Below, one piece after another: positions 51,879 through 60,381 of a DNA stretch of 64,000 nucleotides (position 1 is the stretch's first letter; each line of letters starts with the position of its first letter). Under the pieces are notes generated by a model, which ran no database searches, was not told the DNA's origin, and was given only the letters and a program-made list of their open reading frames with translations. Where the stretch lies: contig CAXXXY010000002.1 of the NCBI GenBank assembly GCA_963667515.2, positions 62,001 through 126,000 on the forward strand, in the 5' to 3' direction. The translations under genes and the position numbers were made by a program. This DNA comes from VYDC01 sp963667515. GTDB lineage: Bacteria > Chloroflexota > Dehalococcoidia > UBA2979.

Positions 51879-52928
51879 TGTAGTTCCCACGTAGGTTGTT
51901 GACAGGATGAGGGGCCTCGCCCGCTGCTGTGTGTGACAGCACGGCAGTAGCGAGGAGAGGACACCCTCATGGCCCATCGTAACGCGCGGCTGACGCCGCT
52001 GACCCGACTCGAGCTCGTGCGGGAAGTGGACGCCGGCTGGCCCCAGGCTGAGGTCGCTCGCCACTTCCGCGTCTCCCGCCACACCGTTGCCAAGTGGCTG
52101 GGGCGCTTCCGGGCGGAGGGAGCGGCAGGGCTCGAGGACCGCAGCTCCGCCCCGCGCGCGCATCCCCGGCGCACGCCGCCCGAGCTGGAGCGACGCATCT
52201 GCGCCGTGCGACGCACGCAGGGATTCGGGCCGCATCGCATCCAGTGGGCGCTCGGGGTCGCCCGCTCCACGGTCTACGCCGTGCTGCGGCGCCGCGGCCT
52301 CAACCGGCTCGACCGCCTGCACCGCGTCACCCGGGAGCCGGTCCGCTACGAGCACGACGCCCCCGGCGACCTGCTGCATCTCGACGTGAAGAAGCTCGGG
52401 CGCGTCCCCGAGGGCGGCGGCAAGCGAATGGCGCCTGGCTTCGCCGAGACGCGCTCCGGGCCGCATTCGCGGCGTTCGCTGGGGCTGGAGTACCTACACG
52501 TCGCCGTCGACGACCACAGCCGTTACGCCTACGTCTCCGTCCTGCCCGACGAGCGTGGCGCGAGCTGCGCCGCCTTCCTCGAGCAGGCGCTCGCGGCCTT
52601 CCGCCGGCGTGGCGTGCGCGTGCGCCGGGTCCTGACCGACAACGCGAAGGCCTACACCGTCGCCCGCAGCTTCCACGGCGCCGCCGCTGCCGCAGACGTG
52701 CGGCTGTCGCACACGCGGCCCTACCGCCCGCAGACGAACGGCAAAGCCGAGCGTTTCATCCAGATCCTGCAGAACGAGTGGGCCTACGCCCGCCCCTACC
52801 GCTCCAACGCCGAGCGGCTGCGCCAGCTCCCACGCTGGCTCTACCGCTACAATCACCGCCTACCGCACGGCGGCGTCGGCGGGGCCGTCCCCGCCTCCCG
52901 CCTGTGAACAACCTTCCTGGGTAGTACA
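51879..52928 (+). mobile_element. IS481-like element, copy 5
   Basis: 1050 bp with a perfect GCTAGC duplication (51873-51878 and 52929-52934). The left CTAG contains the TAG stop of the CysRS/MshC-like gene, which is left intact. Confidence 0.95.
51969..52907 (+). CDS. IS481-family transposase, copy 5
   Basis: 312 residues; one substitution relative to the majority copy, Leu for Arg in YNHRLPHGG near the C-terminus. Triad intact. Confidence 0.95.
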   Translation: MAHRNARLTPLTRLELVREVDAGWPQAEVARHFRVSRHTVAKWLGRFRAEGAAGLEDRSSAPRAHPRRTPPELERRICAVRRTQGFGPHRIQWALGVARSTVYAVLRRRGLNRLDRLHRVTREPVRYEHDAPGDLLHLDVKKLGRVPEGGGKRMAPGFAETRSGPHSRRSLGLEYLHVAVDDHSRYAYVSVLPDERGASCAAFLEQALAAFRRRGVRVRRVLTDNAKAYTVARSFHGAAAAADVRLSHTRPYRPQTNGKAERFIQILQNEWAYARPYRSNAERLRQLPRWLYRYNHRLPHGGVGGAVPASRL

Positions 52929-53001
52929 GCTAGCCGCCGCGTCCCCCTGCTGTAGTACGCTCGCCCGGTTCGACGCGCGCGCTGCGCGTGGAGGGAGCCC
53001 C

Positions 53002-54399
53002 GTGCTCGAGACCGGCGGAGGGCTGCTCGCCCTCCTCGTGCTGGTGCTGCTCAACGGCTTCTTCGTCGCGTCGGAGTTCGCGCTCGTCACCGTGCGGCGC
53101 ACGCGCGTGGAGCAGCTCGCCGAGGAGGGGCGCCCCGGCGCGCGCAGCCTGCGCGACGCGATCGAGCATCTCGACTCCTACATCGCCGCCTGCCAGCTCG
53201 GCATCACCATCGCCAGCCTGGCGCTGGGCTGGATCGGCGAGCCGGCGCTCGCGGGGCTGCTCGAGCCGGCCTTCGGCGAGGGCGGCGGGCACGCGGTCGC
53301 GGTCGCGGTCGCGTTCGCGGTCATCACCGCCATGCACGTGGTGGCGGGCGAGCTGGCGCCCAAGGGCATCGCGCTGCAGTACGCGGAGGGCGTCTCGCTC
53401 TTCGTCGTCGGGCCGCTGCGCGCCTTCCGCGCGGTCTTCCGCCCGGTGATCTGGCTGCTCAACGAGAGCGGCTGGCTGGCGGCGCGGCTGGTCGGCGTCG
53501 CCCGCCACGGGGAGACCGAGAGCCACGTCGACGGCGAGGAGCTGGCGCTGCTGGTGCGCGCCTCAGCCGAGGCGGGCGCGCTGAAGGTGGAGGAGCGCTT
53601 CCTGCTGGAGCGCGTGCTCCGCTTCAGCGGCCTGACCGTGGCCAGCGTGATGGTGCCGCGCACGGAGGTGGTGGGGCTGGCCGTGGGCATGCCCGTCGCC
53701 GAGGCGCGGCGCATGGTGCGCGAGCACCGCTACTCGCGCTACCCGGTCTACCGCGACAGCCTGGACGACGTGATCGGCGTGCTGCACGTGAAGGATCTCA
53801 TGGCCGCCGAGGAGGGCGCCGCGCTGGACGAGCTCGTGCGGCAGCCGCTCGTCGTGCCCACGCAGGTGGGGGTGAACGAGCTGCTGCGGCTGATGCGCGC
53901 GCGCCGCGTGCAGTTCGGCGTGGCGGTGGACGAGTACGGCGGGACGGACGGCATCGTCACGCTGGAGGACGTGCTGGAGGAGATCGTCGGCGAGCTGGAG
54001 GACGAGTTCGAGCGGCCGCAGCGCGGCGTCCCGATCGCGCGCGACGCCGTCCGCCTCGACGGGCTCGACTCCGTCGACGTGCTCGGCGACCGCCTCGGCC
54101 TCGCCGTGGGGGAAGGGCCGTACAAGACCGTCGCCGGCTACGTGCTGGAGCGGCTCGGTCGTATCCCGCGCGTCGGCGAGGCGATCGAGGTCGGCGGGCA
54201 GCGGCTGACGGTGGTGGCGATGGACGGGCGGCGCATCGCGGAGCTGGAGGTGCGCCCCGTCGCGCCCGAGCCGGCGCCCCGCCCCGCCTCCCCCGCCGGC
54301 GGTCCGGACGGCGCCGGCGGCCCGGGCAGCGCGGGCGGCGCGGACGCGAGCGGCCTCCCCGGCGAGGCCGGCGAGGTGGGCCCGGCTTCGCAGGGGTGA
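53002..54399 (+). CDS. CNNM/CorC (hemolysin-family, TlyC-like) transporter
   Basis: 465 residues from GTG 53002. The DUF21/CNNM membrane domain has four helices (LLALLVLVLLNGFFVASEFA, DSYIAACQLGITIASLALGW, VITAMHVVAGELAPKGIAL). A CBS pair follows (VMVPRTEVVGLAVGMPVAEA, then GVLHVKDLMAAEEG), then VAVDEYGGTDGIVTLEDVLE and the CorC_HlyC domain (PYKTVAGYVLERLGRIPRVG). The family exports or exchanges Mg2+/Co2+. A Gly/Ala/Pro-rich tail of about 45 residues is unusual. The stop overlaps the next gene's GTG (GTGA). Confidence 0.92.
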   Translation: MLETGGGLLALLVLVLLNGFFVASEFALVTVRRTRVEQLAEEGRPGARSLRDAIEHLDSYIAACQLGITIASLALGWIGEPALAGLLEPAFGEGGGHAVAVAVAFAVITAMHVVAGELAPKGIALQYAEGVSLFVVGPLRAFRAVFRPVIWLLNESGWLAARLVGVARHGETESHVDGEELALLVRASAEAGALKVEERFLLERVLRFSGLTVASVMVPRTEVVGLAVGMPVAEARRMVREHRYSRYPVYRDSLDDVIGVLHVKDLMAAEEGAALDELVRQPLVVPTQVGVNELLRLMRARRVQFGVAVDEYGGTDGIVTLEDVLEEIVGELEDEFERPQRGVPIARDAVRLDGLDSVDVLGDRLGLAVGEGPYKTVAGYVLERLGRIPRVGEAIEVGGQRLTVVAMDGRRIAELEVRPVAPEPAPRPASPAGGPDGAGGPGSAGGADASGLPGEAGEVGPASQG

Positions 54400-55763
54400 A
54401 TCTGCTCGCCCGTCGCACGCCGATCTACTACGGCTGGATCGTGGTCGCGGCCGGCGTCTTCGGCAACGCGACCTCGGCGGGCTTCATCTTCTGGGCCACC
54501 GCGGTCTACATCCCGGCCGTCTCGGAGGACCTGGGCGTGGGTCGCTTCCCGGTGGTCGCGGGCTTCGTCGCGGGGCAGGCGGTTTCGGCCGCCGTCGGCC
54601 CGTTCGCCGGCGCGTACATGGACCGCCGCGGCGCGCGACGGGCGATCGGCATCGGCACGGTGATCGCGCCGATCGGCCTCGTGCTGACCTCCTTCTCGAC
54701 GGAGCTGTGGCACGTCTACGCGGGCTGGGCTGTGGTTGGGCTCGCGCGCCCGTTCCTGCTGCCGACCACCTACAACTGGCTCGCCACGCGCTGGTTCGAT
54801 CGGCGCCGCCAGTCGGCGATCGGCGTGGTCGCGGTGGGGCTCGGCGTGGGCGGCGTGCTGCTCCCCGGCGTCGCCGCGCTGGAGGACGCCTTCGGCTGGC
54901 AGGGCACGATGCGGGCGACGGCCGTGATCCTCTTCGCGGTGCAGGGGCTGACCGCGCTGCTGCTGGTGCGCAACACCCCCGCCGAGCTGGGGCTCGAGGT
55001 GGAGGGCGCGCGCCGCGCCGTCGGCGCCGCCCCCCCGCCCCCGCCCGCGCCGCTGGCCGGCTTCACCCTCGCCGAGGCGATGCGCGGCCGTGTCTTCTGG
55101 CTGATCGCGGTGGGCATGGCGCTGTTCTTCATGGGGCAGGGCGCCGTGAACGTGCTGGGCGTCGACTTCTTCGAGAGCCGCGGCGTCGCGGGCGGCGCGA
55201 CGATCCTCGGCATCTCCGCCGCGATCCGCGCCTCGGGGCGGCTGCCCGTGGGGCTCATGCTCTCGCGCGTGGAGCGGGTCTTCCTGCTCGCCGTGATCGT
55301 GGCCGCGACGCAGGCGCTGGCGCTGGCCGTGGTCATCCCCTCGACGGAGGCGCCGGCCGTGGTGGCGTTCGTGCTGCTGTGGGGCGGCGGCGGCGTCTTC
55401 GTGCCGATGGTCGACGCGCTGCTGCTGACGCGTGCCTTCGGCGTGCGCCACTACGGATCGCTCTCGGGCGCGGCGCTGGGAATCGCGTTCGGCGGGCAGC
55501 TGATCGCGCCGACGGTGGGTTCCGCGCTCTTCGACGCCACCGGCTCGTATTCGCCGGCGTTCACGCTCTACGCCTCCGTCTCAGCGGGCGCGGCGCTCCT
55601 GTTCACGGCCGCGGCGCTGGCGGTGCGAGGCGCGCGACATCGCGAGCGCATGGCGCAGCTGGGCGTGGGAGCGCCGGCCGTGGGGCCGCCGCGCGGTCCG
55701 GCGACTGCCGCGCGGGAGACGCCCGCGGAGGAGCCGGGCGAGCCGCCTCCCGCCGCCGGCTAG
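54396..55763 (+). CDS. MFS transporter
   Basis: 455 residues, GTG 54396 overlapping the CNNM stop, so co-translated. Twelve hydrophobic segments beginning PIYYGWIVVAAGVFGNATSA; loop 2-3 motif GAYMDRRGARR; central loop Pro/Ala-rich. Same broad OFA-like style (YYGWIVVAAG) as the MFS at 18489. Substrate unknown. Its TAG stop (55761-55763) sits in the GCTAGC hexamer next to IS481-like copy 6. Confidence 0.9.
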   Translation: MNLLARRTPIYYGWIVVAAGVFGNATSAGFIFWATAVYIPAVSEDLGVGRFPVVAGFVAGQAVSAAVGPFAGAYMDRRGARRAIGIGTVIAPIGLVLTSFSTELWHVYAGWAVVGLARPFLLPTTYNWLATRWFDRRRQSAIGVVAVGLGVGGVLLPGVAALEDAFGWQGTMRATAVILFAVQGLTALLLVRNTPAELGLEVEGARRAVGAAPPPPPAPLAGFTLAEAMRGRVFWLIAVGMALFFMGQGAVNVLGVDFFESRGVAGGATILGISAAIRASGRLPVGLMLSRVERVFLLAVIVAATQALALAVVIPSTEAPAVVAFVLLWGGGGVFVPMVDALLLTRAFGVRHYGSLSGAALGIAFGGQLIAPTVGSALFDATGSYSPAFTLYASVSAGAALLFTAAALAVRGARHRERMAQLGVGAPAVGPPRGPATAARETPAEEPGEPPPAAG

Positions 55764-55764
55764 C

Positions 55765-56814
55765 TGTACTACCCAGGAAGGTTGTTCACAGGCGGGAGGC
55801 GGGGACGGCCCCGCCGACGCCGCCGTGCGGTCGGCGGTGATTGTAGCGGTAGAGCCAGCGTGGGAGCTGGCGCAGCCGCTCGGCGTTGGAGCGGTAGGGG
55901 CGGGCGTAGGCCCACTCGTTCTGCAGGATCTGGATGAAACGCTCGGCTTTGCCGTTCGTCTGCGGGCGGTAGGGCCGCGTGTGCGACAGCCGCACGTCTG
56001 CGGCAGCGGCGGCGCCGTGGAAGCTGCGGGCGACGGTGTAGGCCTTCGCGTTGTCGGTCAGGACCCGGCGCACGCGCACGCCACGCCGGCGGAAGGCCGC
56101 GAGCGCCTGCTCGAGGAAGGCGGCGCAGCTCGCGCCACGCTCGTCGGGCAGGACGGAGACGTAGGCGTAACGGCTGTGGTCGTCGACGGCGACGTGTAGG
56201 TACTCCAGCCCCAGCGAACGCCGCGAATGCGGCCCGGAGCGCGTCTCGGCGAAGCCAGGCGCCATTCGCTTGCCGCCGCCCTCGGGGACGCGCCCGAGCT
56301 TCTTCACGTCGAGATGCAGCAGGTCGCCGGGGGCGTCGTGCTCGTAGCGGACCGGCTCCCGGGTGACGCGGTGCAGGCGGTCGAGCCGGTTGAGGCCGCG
56401 GCGCCGCAGCACGGCGTAGACCGTGGAGCGGGCGACCCCGAGCGCCCACTGGATGCGATGCGGCCCGAATCCCTGCGTGCGTCGCACGGCGCAGATGCGT
56501 CGCTCCAGCTCGGGCGGCGTGCGCCGGGGATGCGCGCGCGGGGCGGAGCTGCGGTCCTCGAGCCCTGCCGCTCCCTCCGCCCGGAAGCGCCCCAGCCACT
56601 TGGCAACGGTGTGGCGGGAGACGCGGAAGTGGCGAGCGACCTCAGCCTGGGGCCAGCCGGCGTCCACTTCCCGCACGAGCTCGAGTCGGGTCAGCGGCGT
56701 CAGCCGCGCGTTACGATGGGCCATGAGGGTGTCCTCTCCTCGCTACTGCCGTGCTGTCACACACAGCAGCGGGCGAGGCCCCTCATCCTCTCAACAACCT
56801 ACGTGGGAACTACA
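55765..56814 (-). mobile_element. IS481-like element, copy 6 (reverse orientation)
   Basis: 1050 bp, the only copy in reverse orientation. Flanks are GCTAGC (55759-55764) and CCTAGC (56815-56820), mismatched in the first base. Both CTAGs carry stop codons: the MFS stop on the left and the stop of the Ala-rich protein on the right. A C-to-G change lies in the leader between the inverted repeat and transposase (GTTGAGAGG instead of GTTGACAGG). Confidence 0.95.
55786..56724 (-). CDS. IS481-family transposase, copy 6
   Basis: 312 residues, identical in sequence to copies 2, 3 and 4; triad intact, opposite strand. Confidence 0.95.
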   Translation of the reverse strand: MAHRNARLTPLTRLELVREVDAGWPQAEVARHFRVSRHTVAKWLGRFRAEGAAGLEDRSSAPRAHPRRTPPELERRICAVRRTQGFGPHRIQWALGVARSTVYAVLRRRGLNRLDRLHRVTREPVRYEHDAPGDLLHLDVKKLGRVPEGGGKRMAPGFAETRSGPHSRRSLGLEYLHVAVDDHSRYAYVSVLPDERGASCAAFLEQALAAFRRRGVRVRRVLTDNAKAYTVARSFHGAAAAADVRLSHTRPYRPQTNGKAERFIQILQNEWAYARPYRSNAERLRQLPRWLYRYNHRRPHGGVGGAVPASRL

Positions 56815-56815
56815 C

Positions 56816-57418
56816 CTAGCCGCGCTCCGGCGGGTCGCCCGCCGGCTCATCGACGCGCGGCTCATCGTCGGCGCCGTCGCCGGGCTCGGGCGCCGCGCTC
56901 GAGGGCTGAGGCTCGCCCCCTGCACGCTCGCCGCGCAGCCCCTCCTCGAAGGCGTCGAGGGCGGGGCGCAGCGGGCGCGGCGTCACGACGCGCGCGGCGG
57001 CCCGCGCCCCGCTGGTGCCGGCGCGGCGCAGCTCCTCCTCGTGCTCGCGCGCGTAGCGGGCGGTGTCGCGCGCGGCCTGCTCCGCCCGCGGGCGCGTGGC
57101 CTCGGCGGCGGCGCGCGCCTGCCGCGCAAGCTCCTCGGCGCGTGGTCGCGCCACCTCGGCGGCGTGCCGGGCTTCCTCGCTGGCGCGGCGCGCCGCCTGC
57201 TCCACGTGCGGGCGCGCGGCCGCGGCGACCTCGCGGGTCGCCTCCTGCGCCGAGCGGGCGAAGCGCCGGAGCGCCGCGCCCAAGGCCGGAGGTGGTGGGG
57301 GTGCCGGCGGCGGCGGCGCCTGCTCGTCCGCGGGTGGCGCGCCGCTGCCGGGCTGATCCCCCTCGGTCGCGCGCTCGTCGTCGCCGTGCTCGCCCGCGCT
57401 GCCCTCGCGCTCGCTCAT
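56816..57418 (-). CDS. Ala-rich amphipathic-helix repeat protein
   Basis: 200 residues, ATG 57418 overlapping the preceding TGA (ATGA). After an acidic/Pro-rich N-terminus (APPPPAPPPPPALG) comes a long helix built on ~11/22-residue units such as RPHVEQAARRASEEARHAAE, ARPRAEELARQARAAAEA and RPRAEQAARDTARYAREH, resembling apolipoprotein/LEA-type or ATP-synthase-b-like amphipathic helices. The C-terminus is acidic and disordered. It may coat membranes or act as a spacer; function unknown. Its TAG stop is in the copy 6 target. Confidence 0.7.
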   Translation of the reverse strand: MSEREGSAGEHGDDERATEGDQPGSGAPPADEQAPPPPAPPPPPALGAALRRFARSAQEATREVAAAARPHVEQAARRASEEARHAAEVARPRAEELARQARAAAEATRPRAEQAARDTARYAREHEEELRRAGTSGARAAARVVTPRPLRPALDAFEEGLRGERAGGEPQPSSAAPEPGDGADDEPRVDEPAGDPPERG

Positions 57419-57946
57419 GCGCCCGCCCTTTCTTCGTCGTTCGCGCTCGCTTCGCGGACCTCGGCCTCGCTCGCGGCGCCCGCGAGGCGGTAGCGGAAGT
57501 CGCAGAAGGCCGCGCCCTCCATAATCGTCTGCGTCCGCTCTAGCCGCAGCCGCTCCGAGTAGCCCTCCGAGAGCGTGAAGTCCCGCGAGCAGGAGAGCAG
57601 GAAGCCGAGGTCCGACGCCCCCATCCGCCGGTACATCTCCGCGAAGCGGCAGCCGGTCACGTTGAAGTGCAGCGTCTCGTCGTCGTCGCGCAGCATCTCG
57701 ATGGTGAGGTCGCCGCCGGCGCCCCCCCACGAGTCCTTCACCTCGCGGAAGCCGGCGAGGTCGTCGCGGCCCAGCCCGCTCGCCACCGCCGCCCCCTGCT
57801 CGCGCGAGATCTCTTCGATACGTCTCGCGCGCGAAGCGGTGCGCCTGTTCCCGGCCCAGCTCGCGCTCCAGCCGGCGAATCAGCGGTATCAGCACCTCGG
57901 CCTCGATGCCGCGGCGCTGCAGCAGGCTGAACGGCGGCTCGGCCAT
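57415..57946 (-). pseudogene. L-2-amino-thiazoline-4-carboxylic-acid-hydrolase-like protein, one-base frameshift
   Basis: ATG 57946 starts MAEPPFSLLQRRGIEAEVLI and continues LERELGREQAHRFARE; near 57823 the frame must shift by one base to continue RIEEISREQGAAVASGL and then the conserved core (DSWGGAGGDLTIEM, FNVTGCRFAEMYRRMG, FLLSCSRDFTLSEG, EGAAFCDFRYRL). Correcting it gives 176 residues. The core matches the ATC_hydrolase/L-2-amino-thiazoline-4-carboxylic acid hydrolase family by its F-x-C-D-F and N-V-x-x-C-R motifs. This could be a genuine pseudogene or an assembly error (extra A in GAGACG). Its TGA overlaps the next gene. Confidence 0.65.
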
Positions 57947-58042
57947 CGCCACTCCCCGTCCCCCGCACGCGCGCCGCTCGCTCGCTCTCCCGGCGGCGGG
58001 CGGTCCCTCCATGGTGCCAGATGAGCGCCGAGCGGTGAGCGG

Positions 58043-58555
58043 TCAGCCGTCGAGGGGCGCGATCCCGCCGCCGCCACGCCAGGCCGCCACGATCGCGTGG
58101 TCGTGCGGGAACGCGAGCACGGGCAGCTCCTCGGGCGCGAACCAGCGCACCTCGTACGCCTCCTCGCCCGCGACGGCTTCGCCCTCGGGCGCCTCGCCCG
58201 CGTAGGCGATGAAGATCACCTGCTCGTCGGCGGTGCTGTAGACACCCAGCAGCCGGGTGAGCCGCACCCGTAGCCCCGTCTCCTCCCGCACCTCGCGCGC
58301 CGCCGCGTCCTCCACCACCTCGCCGGCGTCGACGTAGCCCGAGGGGAAGGACCAGCGCCCCATCGCCGGCTCGTGGTTGCGACGCACCAGCAGCAGCCGG
58401 CCGTCGCGCTCCACCAGCACGCCCGTCGCGACCTTCGGGTCGGCGTAGGCGAGGTGGCCGCAGCGTAGGCAGCGCGGCGGCCGGCTCTCGTCGGCGGGGG
58501 CGAGCGCGGCGCCGCACTCGCGGCAGAAGCGCGCGGCGGGTGGCAGCGGGCTCAC
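58043..58555 (-). CDS. NUDIX hydrolase with N-terminal zinc ribbon
   Basis: 170 residues from GTG 58555. The zinc ribbon (FCRECG...RCLRCGHLAYADP) precedes the Nudix fold, as in NudC-like NADH pyrophosphatases and related ADP-ribose enzymes. The Nudix box is complete: GYVDAGEVVEDAAAREVREE followed by TGL. An upstream extension in the same frame overlaps the deacetylase gene and is low-complexity, so the GTG start is preferred. Substrate uncertain. It lies just downstream of the PIG-L deacetylase on the same strand. Confidence 0.85.
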   Translation of the reverse strand: MSPLPPAARFCRECGAALAPADESRPPRCLRCGHLAYADPKVATGVLVERDGRLLLVRRNHEPAMGRWSFPSGYVDAGEVVEDAAAREVREETGLRVRLTRLLGVYSTADEQVIFIAYAGEAPEGEAVAGEEAYEVRWFAPEELPVLAFPHDHAIVAAWRGGGGIAPLDG

Positions 58556-58589
58556 GACGCCTGGTGGCGCGCGCCCGCGCGCGAGGGCG

Positions 58590-59342
58590 CTAGAACCACA
58601 GCCGCACGCGGCGGAAGCGCTCGACGTAGCGCCCGTCGTCACCCTGCCAGCGGTCGCGAATGAAGGCGAGGAACTCGTCGTCGACGGTGAACTGGCTCGT
58701 GTGCGCGACCAGCGCGGCGATCTTCGTCTCCAGCACCGCCGAGATGTCGACGTCCTGGTTCGGCGCGTTCGTCCCGAAGAGGTAGAGCTCGCGCACCTTG
58801 TGCGGCTCCAGCCCCTCGGCGATCTGCTCGGGGAAGTTGAGGTGGTCGCGCGCCGTCGGGTAGACGGCGTCCACCGTGGCGAGCCCCGTCGCGCGGTGGT
58901 CCGAGTGGTTCACGAACGAGTCCTCGAGGATCACCGGCTCGGGGTCGTGCGTGTAGACGGCGAACGGCCGGAAGGCGCGGATCTCGCGGGTGATCGCGCC
59001 CAGCAGCTCGCGGCCGGCGCCCGGCTCGCCGTCGGGGAAGCCGAGGAAGCCGACGGAGCCCACGCCGAGCAGCCGCGCCGCCTCCTCCTGCTCCTCGCGG
59101 CGCATCGCGACGAGCTGCGCGGGCTGGAGCGAGCGGTCCTCCGAGCCCTTCGAGCCGTCCGTCACGACGACGTAGCGCACCTCCCACCCGTCCCCCGCGA
59201 GCAGCGCCGCCGTCCCCGCCGCGCCGAAGTCCGCGTCGTCGGGGTGCGCGGCGACCACGAGCGCCCGCCGCAGCTCGCCCGCCGGCTCGTCGGGCTCGCC
59301 CGGCGCATCGCCGCCGAACAGATCCTCGAGGCTCGCCGCCAT
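58590..59342 (-). CDS. PIG-L family deacetylase (LmbE-like)
   Basis: 250 residues, ATG 59342. Zinc motif ALVVAAHPDDADFGAAGT, VVTDGSKGSED, and the third ligand region NHSDHRATGLATVDAVYP. Family members remove N-acetyl groups from GlcNAc-linked small molecules (MshB in mycothiol, BshB in bacillithiol) or from glycans. Given the short CysRS/MshC-like ligase upstream, a low-molecular-weight-thiol role is possible but unproven. It is divergent from lexA; about 330 bp between the two starts include the LexA operator. Confidence 0.88.
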   Translation of the reverse strand: MAASLEDLFGGDAPGEPDEPAGELRRALVVAAHPDDADFGAAGTAALLAGDGWEVRYVVVTDGSKGSEDRSLQPAQLVAMRREEQEEAARLLGVGSVGFLGFPDGEPGAGRELLGAITREIRAFRPFAVYTHDPEPVILEDSFVNHSDHRATGLATVDAVYPTARDHLNFPEQIAEGLEPHKVRELYLFGTNAPNQDVDISAVLETKIAALVAHTSQFTVDDEFLAFIRDRWQGDDGRYVERFRRVRLWF

Positions 59343-59586
59343 CCCGCTCCCCTATCTCCACGCGCGAGGCGGCTTCCGATGCGCGCTCGTCGCGCGCGTC
59401 GAAGGCCGGATCAGGTCGCGCGGTTGCTGCTGGCCGCCGGCGTCGCCGCTGCCGCGCGGACCGGGTCGCGCCTCGGCACGCGGTCGCTGCTCGACGCGCC
59501 GGGCGCGCCTCGGCTCGATCCTACGCGCTGGCTGCGGTGCGGCCGAGCGGCGCTTGACCGCGGGCGTGGCGTGCGTCTACAGTTCG

Positions 59587-59598
59587 GAACATATGTAC
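59587..59598 (+). promoter_or_regulatory. Candidate LexA operator (SOS box)
   Basis: GAACATATGTAC, one mismatch from the GAAC-N4-GTTC box of Gram-positive and actinobacterial LexA; extended it reads CGGAACATATGTACCG, 14 of 16 positions palindromic. It is 74 bp upstream of the lexA ATG, as expected for autoregulation. It could also affect the divergent PIG-L gene. Confidence 0.6.
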
Positions 59599-59671
59599 CG
59601 ACCCCGTGCCACGATCCCGGCTCACCACCGCGGGCAGGGGGCGGCGTCGAGGGTCGCGTGGAGGAGGATCG

Positions 59672-60316
59672 ATGGCCGAGGAGCTCTCGCCGAGGCAGCA
59701 GCGCATCTTGCAGTTCCTGCACGACTTCATCGAGGAGAAGGACTACCCGCCCTCGATCCGCGACATTCAGCAGGGCTGTGAGATCTCGTCCACTTCCGTC
59801 GTCGACTACAACCTGAAGAAGCTCGAGGAGAAGGGTCACATCCGCCGCGACCGCGAGGTCTCGCGCGCCATCGAGCTGCTGGGCGGCTCGGGCGAGCGCC
59901 GGCGCCGCCCCGTCTCCGTGCCGCTGCTGGGGAAGATCGCCGCGGGACTCCCGATCCCCACGCCGCCCGACACCACGAGCCCCGGCGCCTACGGGGAGCA
60001 GATCGAGGTCACCGACGAGCAGATCGGCGGCCGGCGCAACGTCTTCGCGCTGCGCGTCGAGGGCAACTCGATGATCGACGCGCTGATCCAGGACGGCGAC
60101 ATCGTGATCCTCGAGGGCACGCACAGCGCCGACGACGGCGACATGGTCGCTGTCTGGCTGCGCGAGGAGAACGAGACCACGCTCAAGCGCTTCTACCACG
60201 AGGGCGAGCGCGTCCGCCTGCAGCCGATGAACCAGTCCATGAAGCCGATCTACACAAGCGCCGACAACGTGGAGGTGCAGGGCAAGGTGGTGACGGCGAT
60301 CCGGCAGAGCTTCTAG
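59672..60316 (+). CDS. lexA: LexA SOS repressor
   Basis: 214 residues, ATG 59672 after GGAGGAGG. The N-terminal winged helix is LSPRQQRILQFLHDFIEEKD, with recognition helix QQGCEISSTSVVDYNLKKLE. The cleavage site is A91-G92 in GKIAAGLPI, and the S24 serine-lysine dyad is S133 (VEGNSMID) and K172 (TTLKRFYHEG). All residues needed for RecA-stimulated self-cleavage are present. The recognition helix (SSTSVVDYN) differs from the actinobacterial and Firmicute standard, which is relevant to the lineage. Operator-like site 74 bp upstream. Confidence 0.95.
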   Translation: MAEELSPRQQRILQFLHDFIEEKDYPPSIRDIQQGCEISSTSVVDYNLKKLEEKGHIRRDREVSRAIELLGGSGERRRRPVSVPLLGKIAAGLPIPTPPDTTSPGAYGEQIEVTDEQIGGRRNVFALRVEGNSMIDALIQDGDIVILEGTHSADDGDMVAVWLREENETTLKRFYHEGERVRLQPMNQSMKPIYTSADNVEVQGKVVTAIRQSF

Positions 60317-60381
60317 CAGCCCGGCGACACGCCCGAGGCACGGGCTGGCGCGAGGCGCCGACGCGCTCGTCTTCGCGCGCG

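Noticed and set aside
58556..58642. Longer N-terminus for the NUDIX gene
   Set aside because: The extension overlaps the PIG-L gene and has no similarity to Nudix proteins; the zinc ribbon starts just after the GTG at 58555.
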